Below, piece by piece: positions 1 to 7,149 of a stretch of DNA of 10,522 bases. The DNA comes from Saprospiraceae bacterium (GTDB lineage: Bacteria; Bacteroidota; Bacteroidia; Chitinophagales; Saprospiraceae): positions 1 through 10,522 of the forward strand of contig SLDF01000187.1 in assembly GCA_007125435.1 (NCBI GenBank), given 5' to 3'. The first letter of the stretch is position 1; the number at the start of each line of letters is the position of its first letter. A model generated the notes under the pieces. It did no database searches. It worked only from the letters and a program-made list of their open reading frames with translations, and was not told the origin of the DNA. The position numbers and the translations under genes are program-made.

Positions 1-3000
1 GTTTTTACCGGTACACTCCTGGCTAGTAGTTCTTCTTCAGATTTTGCTCTGGTAGAGATTAATGGTGAAATTCCATCTAGTTGGCCCGTGTATTATGCAG
101 GTTGGGATAGGACAGATATAGCTCCCGAGTTTACCATTGGCATCCATCATCCTGCCGGAGATATTAAAAAAATCTGTAAAGATGAAGATGCACCTTACCA
201 TTCTACATCTGGCAGCGCTCAGGTTTGGTGGATAGATGAATGGGAAGAAGGTGTCACTGAGTCGGGCTCATCTGGGTCCCCATTATTCGATCCTGATGGA
301 CGGATTATAGGTCAATTGTTTGGTGGATTAGCGGCTTGTTCTAATAACCCTACAACTCAAAATAATGGTCTATATGATTTTTACGGTCGATTTGCCACAT
401 CATGGGATGGATCTAGCCCCTCCTCCCGGTTGAGAGATCATTTAGATCCTTTGAATCTTGCACCTATGGTATTTGATGGTTATGATCCGCAAGGCCCCGG
501 ATTAGATATAGATATTGCTTTGATTTCTACAGGTCAGCCGGAGGTGGCGGTTTGTGATGATATGTTGCTTTTGAGTCCCTGCATAAGAAATTTAGGTAAT
601 GAAACTGTTACTTCATTCACTCTGGTTATTGAACTTGATGGTGCACCCATATTGACGCATGATTGGTCAGGAGAACTTGACAATAATGAACAAGTCTGTA
701 TTGACCTCAATGCTTTCTCACTACCACCCGGAGAGAGTACGTTGACAATGACAGTGCACAGTCCCAATGGATTAGAGGACGAAAATCCAAATAATAATGT
801 AAGAACTTTCGATGTCTTTATGATTCATGATGGAGAAGAAGTGGTTTTGACGATTGAGCTAGATTGCTGGGGGTCTGAAATTACATGGATTGTTGAAGAT
901 GAAAATGGAGTCCTGATGGCTGAGGGTGGACCATATATGGACAACAGTAATGGGGAGCTTATTGAGCACCCTATTTGTCTCAACTCAGGCTGTTTTACTT
1001 TTACAATATTTGATGCTTTTGGAGATGGATTGTATGGAAGTCAATATTCAACTTGCAGTATTGATGGAGACTATTTTATGACGGATGCAGATGGGCATAC
1101 ATTGTTCCAAATGGATGCACCAAATGGTGACTTTGGCGAATCCGCTTCTCATCAGTTTTGTATTGAAGGCTCTTCGATAATTCCCGATTTTGCAGCTGAT
1201 ACGGTCGAATTGTGTGCCTCCGGGAGTGTTAGTTTCTTGGATCTTAGTATTGGGACTGACCTGACTTCATGGGAGTGGACATTTGAAGGAGGTACGCCAT
1301 CGACTTCTAATGACCAGAACCCTATTGTGACATATTTCGACCCTGGTGTTTATTCTGTTACACTCACGGTGAGCGATGGTGATGAATCTGCTAGTATTAC
1401 TAGAGAGGCTTATATAACGGTTCATGATTTACCTGACATTACCCTATCAGTAGAAGAAGACTTTGAGTGTGCAGAGGAATGTACAGGAGTCTTATCCGCA
1501 AGTGTCAATGGGGGGCTAGAACCATATACTATTGATTGGTCTAATGGCATGAATGGCGATTTGATTACAGGTGTTTGTTTTAATCCTTCATTCACTGCGA
1601 CGATTACAGATAGTAGAGGATGTCAGCGAGAGCAGTCTATTGAGATAGAGCAAGAGGGTCAGTGGTTTATTCAGGCAGTCATCGATGCTAATTGTGATGA
1701 TCTGACACAATGTATAAGCATTGAGATTAATGGTGATGCTCCTCAGCCCATTACAATTATGTGGGATGATGACGATACCAACGAGCAGGAGAGGTGTAAT
1801 CTTCCTGGAGGAACTTATACTGTGACAGTAGTTGACGCAGATGGATGCACTAATTTTACAGTTATAGAGCTTGATGACATTGATCCAATAGAAGCTTCTA
1901 TCGAGATAGCGCACGAATCATGCCAGGGCGCTTGCGATGGCTCAGCATCAGTATTTACAAATGCTGCGGCTCCATTTACGTTGCAGTGGATCCAGCTTGA
2001 ATCCAGTCAAGAGACTGTGTCTAATTTATGCGCTGGTGTCTATGATGTCATCATTACGGATCGACATGGTTGTATTTTTCAAACTTCTGCGATGATTAAT
2101 GAAGGTGATCCAATTCAAGTGACAAGCATATATGAACCTACTAACTGTCTTCAAGCTACGACCTGTGTAGAAGTTACAGCTACTGGTGGTTTAGGTGATT
2201 ACAGTTACCAATGGTCGAATGGATCGGAAGACGACAATGTCAATTGTAATTATGGCTCTGGTGAACACAGTGTACTTGTGCAAGACGCCAGCGGCTGTGA
2301 GACTCTACATATATTCGTTGTGGACTCTATTGAAAACCCTACAGTTGAACAAATTGTGACCATTCATGAAACTTGTGTAGAGGCTTGTGATGGGAGCATA
2401 ACAGTGGAGGCTGAGGGATTTGGTGAGCTTACGTATACCTGGTCAGATGCTGACTTGCAAGGGGCTGTTATTGGCGATTTGTGCCCCGATGAGTATGCTG
2501 TTACCATAACAGATGAGAATGGTTGTGAAACAACGGTTTCAACTGAGGTCTTAGTCGGTAATACAAAACCTGTGGCACTATTTGAGCTTTCTGACACTAT
2601 TGCATTAATTGGTTTTTTGCAGCCACAGATTACAAACCTAAGTGAGAATGCTGACCGATATGAATGGGATTTTGGTGATGGCAATACATCAGAAGAGTTT
2701 GAACCTCAGCACGACTATGATTCAGTGGGAACTTATACGATTCTATTGACGGCATATAATGGGGACTGCATTGATACATTCTCCCGCACTATTATTGTGG
2801 ATATGGAAGTTAGTGTTCAAAGTGATATTCATTTTGGAAATATCAAGATTTTCCCTAATCCAACAGACCACAGACTATTTATTAAGTTTGATCAACCTAT
2901 AATGAGTACAACAACTTTTGAGTTAGTTACCTCAGCAGGTGTGCCTTTATCAAAGATAGTTCATGAGGCGGGAAGTAATAACGTTGAGTTATCTGTAGGT

Positions 3001-3081
3001 GCATTTCCGGCAGGGCTTTATTACCTTAAAATATCTGACCGTGAATACAGGATCATGAGAAAAGTAATTGTCCAGCATTAA
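1..3081 (+). CDS. Secreted lysyl-endopeptidase-like serine protease with PKD and SprB-like repeats and a T9SS sorting domain (5' end missing)
   Basis: The frame is open from base 1, so the gene starts outside the window; the GTG at 88 lies inside the protease domain and is not the start. What is visible is 1026 residues. Residues 1-155 are the C-terminal half of a chymotrypsin-fold protease resembling Achromobacter lysyl endopeptidase: the catalytic Asp in SSDFAL (40-42), the YYAGWDR and HHPAGD motifs (145-162), and the nucleophile Ser in GSSGSPLF (277-279). The catalytic His must lie upstream. Then follow a CARDB-like beta region (about 500-820), a Cys-containing domain with FDAFGDGLYG (about 835-1170), a PKD domain (about 1178-1428), five SprB-like repeats (about 1435-2563), a second PKD domain with YEWDFGDG (about 2564-2808) and a T9SS type A C-terminal domain. 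It should be exported by Sec, moved across the outer membrane by T9SS, and be surface-attached or released. Substrate specificity (Lys-X) is inferred from the family only. Confidence 0.9.
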   Translation, partial: VFTGTLLASSSSSDFALVEINGEIPSSWPVYYAGWDRTDIAPEFTIGIHHPAGDIKKICKDEDAPYHSTSGSAQVWWIDEWEEGVTESGSSGSPLFDPDGRIIGQLFGGLAACSNNPTTQNNGLYDFYGRFATSWDGSSPSSRLRDHLDPLNLAPMVFDGYDPQGPGLDIDIALISTGQPEVAVCDDMLLLSPCIRNLGNETVTSFTLVIELDGAPILTHDWSGELDNNEQVCIDLNAFSLPPGESTLTMTVHSPNGLEDENPNNNVRTFDVFMIHDGEEVVLTIELDCWGSEITWIVEDENGVLMAEGGPYMDNSNGELIEHPICLNSGCFTFTIFDAFGDGLYGSQYSTCSIDGDYFMTDADGHTLFQMDAPNGDFGESASHQFCIEGSSIIPDFAADTVELCASGSVSFLDLSIGTDLTSWEWTFEGGTPSTSNDQNPIVTYFDPGVYSVTLTVSDGDESASITREAYITVHDLPDITLSVEEDFECAEECTGVLSASVNGGLEPYTIDWSNGMNGDLITGVCFNPSFTATITDSRGCQREQSIEIEQEGQWFIQAVIDANCDDLTQCISIEINGDAPQPITIMWDDDDTNEQERCNLPGGTYTVTVVDADGCTNFTVIELDDIDPIEASIEIAHESCQGACDGSASVFTNAAAPFTLQWIQLESSQETVSNLCAGVYDVIITDRHGCIFQTSAMINEGDPIQVTSIYEPTNCLQATTCVEVTATGGLGDYSYQWSNGSEDDNVNCNYGSGEHSVLVQDASGCETLHIFVVDSIENPTVEQIVTIHETCVEACDGSITVEAEGFGELTYTWSDADLQGAVIGDLCPDEYAVTITDENGCETTVSTEVLVGNTKPVALFELSDTIALIGFLQPQITNLSENADRYEWDFGDGNTSEEFEPQHDYDSVGTYTILLTAYNGDCIDTFSRTIIVDMEVSVQSDIHFGNIKIFPNPTDHRLFIKFDQPIMSTTTFELVTSAGVPLSKIVHEAGSNNVELSVGAFPAGLYYLKISDREYRIMRKVIVQH
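1435..2563 (+). repeat. Five tandem Cys-rich SprB-like protein repeats of 75/76 residues, alternating in two types
   Basis: Inside the protease gene, five repeats each carry an opening Cys pair, a mid Cys and a final Asp-x-x-Gly-Cys-type motif (TDSRGC, VDADGC, TDRHGC, QDASGC, TDENGC). First cysteines are at 1468, 1693, 1921, 2146 and 2374, so spacings are 225, 228, 225 and 228 nt. Repeats 1, 3 and 5 open with CxxxC (CAEEC, CQGAC, CVEAC). Repeats 2 and 4 open with CxxxxxC (CDDLTQC, CLQATTC) and have CN near the mid Cys. Such repeats are common in adhesins and secreted enzymes of Bacteroidota; a binding or spacer role is inferred. Confidence 0.8.
2821..3078 (+). other. T9SS type A C-terminal sorting domain
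   Basis: The last 86 residues of the protease begin near IHFGNIKIFPNPTDHRLFI and end with AGLYYLKI...RIMRKVIVQH. The FPNP motif, the central LVTSAGVPL strand, the GLYYLKI strand and a basic last strand are the hallmarks of the TIGR04183-type sorting domain. It is recognised by the T9SS and is normally cleaved by PorU after outer-membrane passage. Confidence 0.93.
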
Positions 3082-3096
3082 TTGACAATATTTTTG
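3068..3096 (+). promoter_or_regulatory. Candidate Bacteroidota-type promoter for the DUF2891 gene
   Basis: TTG (3068-3070) is followed after 18 bases by TATTTTTG (3089-3096), an exact fit to the Bacteroidota sigma-A consensus TTG-N17-23-TAnnTTTG. A second exact -7 box, TAGTTTTG (3099-3106), lies just downstream, but its nearest TTG is only 14 bases away. Transcription would begin at about 3101-3104 and leave a leader of about 25 bases before the ATG at 3128. The -33 part overlaps the last codons of the protease gene. The match is by eye only. Confidence 0.4.
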
Positions 3097-3127
3097 TATA
3101 GTTTTGTGCCAGTAGAAAAAGGATCGC

Positions 3128-4225
3128 ATGAGTGTGTTTAGAGTTGTTGTTTTTCTTATATTGGTAAGTCTTATTTTGACCTCCTGTGGAAAAAGTGGGA
3201 AAGTTGAAATCCACGATCCCATTCGGCTAGAGTTGCAAAATGTAAACAACCTTGCTCAGCTACCACTGTCGTGTATATACAGAGAATATCCAAATAAACT
3301 CAATCAAATTCTTACCGGGCCTGATGATCTCGGTGAGCCAAGTGAAATACATCCTGTATTCTATGGTTGCTTTGACTGGCATTCGGCAGTTCATGCGCAT
3401 TGGTCCCTGTTGAGAATACTTCACCTATATCCAAATGTCGAATATAAAGATAGCATTCGGTCAGTTTTACATAACAATCTCATCAGTGAAAAGCTCTTGG
3501 AGGAGCTAGCATACTTTGAAAAGGAACACAACAAGACCTTTGAGCGCACTTATGGATGGGCCTGGCTATTGAAACTCTCTGCTGAGCTCTTGCAAGCCGA
3601 AGAAACTGAAATGTATGAGGCATTGAAACCATTGACAAATTACCTAGTAGAACTTTACACTGACTACATCACCAAGCTTAGTCATCCTATCAGGACGGGT
3701 GAGCACGACAATACGGCTTTCAGCATGAATCTCATTCTAGATTATGCCAGGACAACACAAGATAGCAGCCTCATAGCACTGATAGAAAACAGAGCTCTAG
3801 ATTTCTACATTGAAGATGAAAAATGCCCCATGCATCTGGAGCCGGGCGGACATGATTTTTTATCGCCTTGCCTTGAAGAAATTCTTTTGATGAGTCGCGT
3901 GATGGAGCGAACTGCTTTTGACTTGTGGGCTAGAGAGTTTTTACCTGACTTATACGATATGAATTTGAAATTAAAACCCTTAAATACGGAGTATAGAGCA
4001 GATGGTAAGTTAGTACACCTTGAGGGTCTTAATTTTAGCAGAGCCAGATGCTTATATGCATTGGGCAGTCGATACTCCGATCTGGCTCATTTGATTTTAA
4101 TAGCCAATGAACATGCGCAAGCATCTATGTCTGTTATTTTTGAGCCTGAATACAGTGGTTCTCATTGGTTAGCCAGTTTTGCCCTACTCGCATTGACAGA
4201 GTATAACCCTTATGTGCAGGAGTGA
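3128..4225 (+). CDS. DUF2891 family lipoprotein
   Basis: The product has 365 residues. The N-terminus is a lipoprotein signal: a hydrophobic stretch (residues 5-17) and lipobox LTSC with Cys20, so the mature protein should be anchored in the inner or outer membrane facing the periplasm or surface. The rest matches DUF2891 as I know it: HPVFYGCFDWHSAVHAHW (about 75-92), FERTYGWAWLL (about 138-148), HPIRTGEHDNTAF (about 186-198), EPGGHDFLSPCLEE, the LEGLNFSRA motif, and a final GSHWLASFALLAL. The many conserved Trp, His and Asp residues in a helical protein suggest an enzyme or sugar-binding helical barrel, but the family has no established function that I know. The ATG at 3128 is preceded by the purine-rich AAAAAGGA. 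It lies 46 bases after the protease stop and could be co-transcribed, though a promoter is visible in the gap. Confidence 0.88.
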   Translation: MSVFRVVVFLILVSLILTSCGKSGKVEIHDPIRLELQNVNNLAQLPLSCIYREYPNKLNQILTGPDDLGEPSEIHPVFYGCFDWHSAVHAHWSLLRILHLYPNVEYKDSIRSVLHNNLISEKLLEELAYFEKEHNKTFERTYGWAWLLKLSAELLQAEETEMYEALKPLTNYLVELYTDYITKLSHPIRTGEHDNTAFSMNLILDYARTTQDSSLIALIENRALDFYIEDEKCPMHLEPGGHDFLSPCLEEILLMSRVMERTAFDLWAREFLPDLYDMNLKLKPLNTEYRADGKLVHLEGLNFSRARCLYALGSRYSDLAHLILIANEHAQASMSVIFEPEYSGSHWLASFALLALTEYNPYVQE

Positions 4226-4302
4226 GTTTTGTGCTAATTATGAGTGGCAGTCCTCATTTGACACTTTAGGGTTTATCTATCTTTTTGTTTTGCGTTTTTT
4301 TC

Positions 4303-4429
4303 TTTTGGGCATCACCCTCCTCCTGTCGTCGTCGGGTCGCTACGTTTCAGGGCTCCCTGGACGGTCGGCCTCTGCTCCACTACCGTTTCGCAGAGTCTGG
4401 CTCCTGCCGTCGCCACCCTTACACATCGC
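4303..4429. repeat. GC-rich structured intergenic element (element A)
   Basis: Most of the 300-base gap 4226-4525 is a GC-rich block: I count 71 G or C among 4311-4420 (65%), against clearly AT-rich flanks. It begins after T-rich DNA with TTTTGGGC and contains a tight dyad CAGGG-CT-CCCTG (4348-4359). A second stem is GCAGAG (4390-4395) with CTCCTGC (4401-4407), with one bulged base. It shares the 10-mer CTCCACTACC (4375-4384) and similar start and end patterns with element B at 10195-10344. From memory it resembles a degenerate intergenic repeat family in Bacteroidota that begins GGGCGTGCCCC and ends in a CCGCT...CCCTAACGC-like motif. The ORF running through it looks spurious. Confidence 0.5.
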
Positions 4430-4480
4430 TGATGCAATACAGTCGAATAAAAATACATATTGAAATGCATCCATGAGATA

Positions 4481-4510
4481 TTGCTTATGATTAAATAATT
4501 GCGAAATTTG
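4481..4510 (+). promoter_or_regulatory. Possible promoter of the E1 alpha/beta gene
   Basis: TTG (4481-4483), a 19-base spacer and GAAATTTG (4503-4510) fit TTG-N17-23-TAnnTTTG with one mismatch in the -7 box. The start of transcription would fall about 10 bases before the ATG at 4526, giving a very short leader. This is weak evidence, made plausible by AT-rich context directly upstream of a gene that must have its own start. Confidence 0.28.
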
Positions 4511-4525
4511 CGGCGTTTGTAACCA

Positions 4526-6508
4526 ATGAATATGACATTTAATAGAGATGGGCTCACTGATGAGCAGCTTTTAGGCCTTTATATGGCCATCCTTAAGCCA
4601 AGATTGATCGAAGAAAAAATGTTGATACTGCTCAGGCAGGGTAAGATCAGCAAGTGGTTTTCAGGAATCGGGCAAGAGGCTATTGCCGTTGGGGTCGCTA
4701 AAGCATTGATGCCTGAGGAGACCATTTTTACCATGCATAGAAACCTCGGTGTATTCACTACCAGAGATGTACCTTTCAAGCGTTTGTTTTCACAGTGGCA
4801 AGGCAAAGGTCAGGGATTTACTAAAGGGCGTGACCGGTCTTTTCACTTTGGTACCATGGACTACAATATCGTAGGTATGATATCGCATCTAGGGCCACAG
4901 CTTTCACTGGCTGATGGCGTAGGACTTGCGCACAAAATCTCCGACGAAAAAGCTGTGACGGCTGCCTTCACAGGAGAGGGCGGCACTAGCCAGGGTGAAT
5001 TTCACGAGGCACTCAATGTCGCTTCTGTCTGGAGTCTGCCGGTATTGTTCATTATTGAGAATAATGGATACGGCTTATCGACACCGATATCAGAGCAATA
5101 CAACTGTGCGCAATTAGCAGATAGAGGCAAGGGCTATGGCATGGAGGCCATTACCATTGACGGTAACAACATCCTGGAAGTGTATAACACCATCAAACAG
5201 CTCGCAAAGGATATGAGAGAACAGCCCAGACCAGTGCTTATCGAATGCATGACATTCAGAATGCGTGGTCATGAAGAAGCCTCAGGTACCAAGTACGTTC
5301 CCGACGAACTGATGGCAGCATGGGCAGAAAAAGACCCCTTGAACAACTATGAAGCTTTTCTAAAAGGCATAGGATTACTCGATGAGGATAAGATCAAATC
5401 TTACAGAGATACACTCAAAAAAGAAATAAATGCCGACCTTGAAGATATCTATGACGAAAAAGAAGTCAAACCGGATATCGACAAAGAGATGGCTGATGTC
5501 TATGCTCCACATCATTATGAAGCTATAGAGCCTGCAACGGACAATAAAAAAGATATGCGTTTTGTAGATGCGCTATCCGATGGTCTGCGACAGTCCATGG
5601 AGAGACACGATAAATTGGTACTCATGGGCCAGGACATCGCGGAGTATGGAGGTGTGTTTAAAGTGACGGATGGTTTTTTGGAGAAGTTTGGACGGGACAG
5701 GGTCAGGAATACACCCCTTTGTGAAAGTGCAATCGTCGGCGCAGCGCTCGGTCTTGGACTCAAGGGCTACAAATCGATGGTAGAAATGCAGTTTGCAGAC
5801 TTTGTCACTTGTGGATTTAATCAGATCATCAACAACCTGGCAAAACTGCACTACCGGTGGGGGCACCCGGCTGATGTCGTCATCAGAATGCCTACCGGTG
5901 GGGGAGTAGGTGCCGGACCGTATCACTCGCAGACGAATGAAGCATGGTTTGCTCATACGCCGGGATTAAAAGTGGTCTATCCCTCTAACCCCATAGATGC
6001 CAAAGGACTGCTCATGGCCGCCTTCGATGACCCTAACCCGATCATGTACTTTGAACATAAGGCCTTATACAGAAGTGATACAGCTTCAGTATCAATCGAT
6101 CCCTACACTGTAGAAATAGGAAAAGCAGCTGTAGCTAGAGTGGGGACTGAACTATCAATCATCACATATGGATTGGGCGTGAAGTGGGCAATAGAAACTG
6201 TCAAGGTCATGGACATAGACGCAGAGATAGTTGACTTGAGAACCCTCTTGCCTTTGGACTATGAAGCCATCGCTGCATCAGTGAAAAAATGCAGTAAGGT
6301 TCTGGTACTCCATGAGGACACATTATTCGGTGGACTAGGTGGTGAAATCTCTGCTTACATATCTGAGCACCTATTTGAATATCTCGATGGGCCGGTCATG
6401 AGATGTGGAAGCCTGGATACACCAGTGCCATTTGCCAAGCCATTGGAGGCTCAGTTTCAGGCTAAGCAAAGATTGCAGACAACAATCGAGCGATTATTAT
6501 CGTATTAA
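4526..6508 (+). CDS. Fused 2-oxoacid dehydrogenase E1 component, alpha and beta subunits in one chain
   Basis: The product has 660 residues, a natural fusion of E1 alpha and E1 beta. E1 is the thiamine-diphosphate-dependent decarboxylase of the branched-chain 2-oxoacid (or pyruvate) dehydrogenase complex and transfers the acyl group to E2 lipoyl domains in the cytoplasm. Alpha half, about 1-330: GQEAIAVG (49-56), the ThDP/Mg motif as GEGGTSQGEFHEALN (150-164) ending in ENNGYG (178-183), and the RMRGHEEAS loop (245-253). GEG replaces the usual GDG. Beta half, about 340-660: GQDIAEYGGVF, TPLCESAIVGAALGLGLKG with the ThDP-activating Glu, FADF, PTGGGVGAGPYHSQTNEAWF, GLKVVYPSNP, HEDTLFGGLGGEI and DTPVPFA. 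Such fusions are typical of Bacteroidota, where they are usually annotated as branched-chain dehydrogenase E1. No E2 or E3 gene is adjacent. The ATG at 4526 is used; another lies at 4532. There is no clear Shine-Dalgarno. Confidence 0.93.
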   Translation: MNMTFNRDGLTDEQLLGLYMAILKPRLIEEKMLILLRQGKISKWFSGIGQEAIAVGVAKALMPEETIFTMHRNLGVFTTRDVPFKRLFSQWQGKGQGFTKGRDRSFHFGTMDYNIVGMISHLGPQLSLADGVGLAHKISDEKAVTAAFTGEGGTSQGEFHEALNVASVWSLPVLFIIENNGYGLSTPISEQYNCAQLADRGKGYGMEAITIDGNNILEVYNTIKQLAKDMREQPRPVLIECMTFRMRGHEEASGTKYVPDELMAAWAEKDPLNNYEAFLKGIGLLDEDKIKSYRDTLKKEINADLEDIYDEKEVKPDIDKEMADVYAPHHYEAIEPATDNKKDMRFVDALSDGLRQSMERHDKLVLMGQDIAEYGGVFKVTDGFLEKFGRDRVRNTPLCESAIVGAALGLGLKGYKSMVEMQFADFVTCGFNQIINNLAKLHYRWGHPADVVIRMPTGGGVGAGPYHSQTNEAWFAHTPGLKVVYPSNPIDAKGLLMAAFDDPNPIMYFEHKALYRSDTASVSIDPYTVEIGKAAVARVGTELSIITYGLGVKWAIETVKVMDIDAEIVDLRTLLPLDYEAIAASVKKCSKVLVLHEDTLFGGLGGEISAYISEHLFEYLDGPVMRCGSLDTPVPFAKPLEAQFQAKQRLQTTIERLLSY

Positions 6509-6604
6509 TTTATGAGGTTGACAAGATAATTGGGAATGTCCTTGTTATAAATATTGACCAGATATGGACATTGGAGGTCGGGGGCTTGCATCAGTAATAT
6601 GGAA

Positions 6605-6648
6605 GGTGTGAGACGCCTAAGACAGTTAAGGTGGCTGTTTTTTTTTTT
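6605..6648 (+). terminator. Rho-independent-like terminator after the E1 gene
   Basis: A small hairpin GGTGT-gag-ACGCC (6605-6617, one G-T pair) is followed at once by a stem AAGACAG (6619-6625) with CTGTTTT (6635-6641). That stem runs into eleven consecutive T (6638-6648). Stems are short, but the T-run directly at the 3' arm is classic. It lies about 100 bases past the E1 stop and before the DUF5606 gene. Confidence 0.5.
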
Positions 6649-6732
6649 GACTCTAAATAACAATTCGACGACGAATGGAGGAGGGTGATAATCAAAGGAA
6701 AAGTATAAAAACAAATATAAAATAATCTTAAT

Positions 6733-7143
6733 ATGAATATTGAATCACTAGTAGCCGTCAGCGGCATGTCAGGTATCTACAGAGTCGTAGGTAATCGAAA
6801 TAATGGCCTGATCATAGAGAATATGGACGATGGAAAACGCAAGTTCGTTGCGGCAAGGAAGCATCAGTTTTCGCCTTTGGAGACCATATCTATTTACACG
6901 TATGAAGACTCAGAGCCGCTCAAAGATATTTTTACCAAAATGAAGGCTACAGAGGAGACGAATCCGCCGTTACCGACTAATGCTCCAAATGACGAACTAG
7001 AGGATTATTTCAGAAGTATTGTGAATGAATACGATGAATTCAAGGTAAAGATCAGTGATATTAAGAAGGTGATCAAGTGGTTTAACTATCTCAATGAGCG
7101 CGGCGTATTTGACGCTTCGCCTGATGGTGGAGAAGAAGAGTAG
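6733..7143 (+). CDS. DUF5606 family protein
   Basis: The product is a small soluble protein of 136 residues. It matches DUF5606 as I know it from Bacteroidota: an N-terminal beta-rich part starting MNIESLVAVSGMSGIYRVV, then NGLIIENMDDGKRKFV (about 24-39), a SIYTYEDSEPLKDIF segment (about 53-67), a variable proline-rich linker (about 72-84), and a C-terminal helical part with LEDYF, YDEFKVKISDIKKVIKWFNYL. There is no signal peptide or membrane segment, so it is cytoplasmic. The biochemical role is unknown; the N-terminal part looks like a small barrel domain, which is inference. The family is typically 130-150 residues, so it is complete. The upstream AT-rich region contains the inverted repeat ATTCG-ACGA-CGAAT (6663-6676) but no clear TAnnTTTG box. 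Its stop lies six bases from the stop of the convergent HD gene. Confidence 0.85.
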   Translation: MNIESLVAVSGMSGIYRVVGNRNNGLIIENMDDGKRKFVAARKHQFSPLETISIYTYEDSEPLKDIFTKMKATEETNPPLPTNAPNDELEDYFRSIVNEYDEFKVKISDIKKVIKWFNYLNERGVFDASPDGGEEE

Positions 7144-7149
7144 CCCGAC

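Noticed and set aside
1435..2563. A CRISPR-like or DNA-level tandem repeat
   Set aside because: The periodicity is visible only in the protein (Cys spacing). The nucleotide sequences of the units have diverged, and the frame is coding throughout.
88..3081. GTG at 88 as the start of the protease gene
   Set aside because: The frame is open back to base 1 and encodes the catalytic-Asp motif SSDFAL upstream of this GTG, so the real start is outside the window.
4212..4463. An 83-codon plus-strand frame after the DUF2891 gene
   Set aside because: It overlaps the end of the DUF2891 gene and then runs through GC-rich element A. Its composition looks like a translated non-coding repeat, with no recognisable domain.
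6505..6714. A 69-codon minus-strand frame between the E1 and DUF5606 genes
   Set aside because: It overlaps the E1 stop and reads through the T11 terminator tract. There is no domain or start signal, and the intergenic/terminator reading is simpler.
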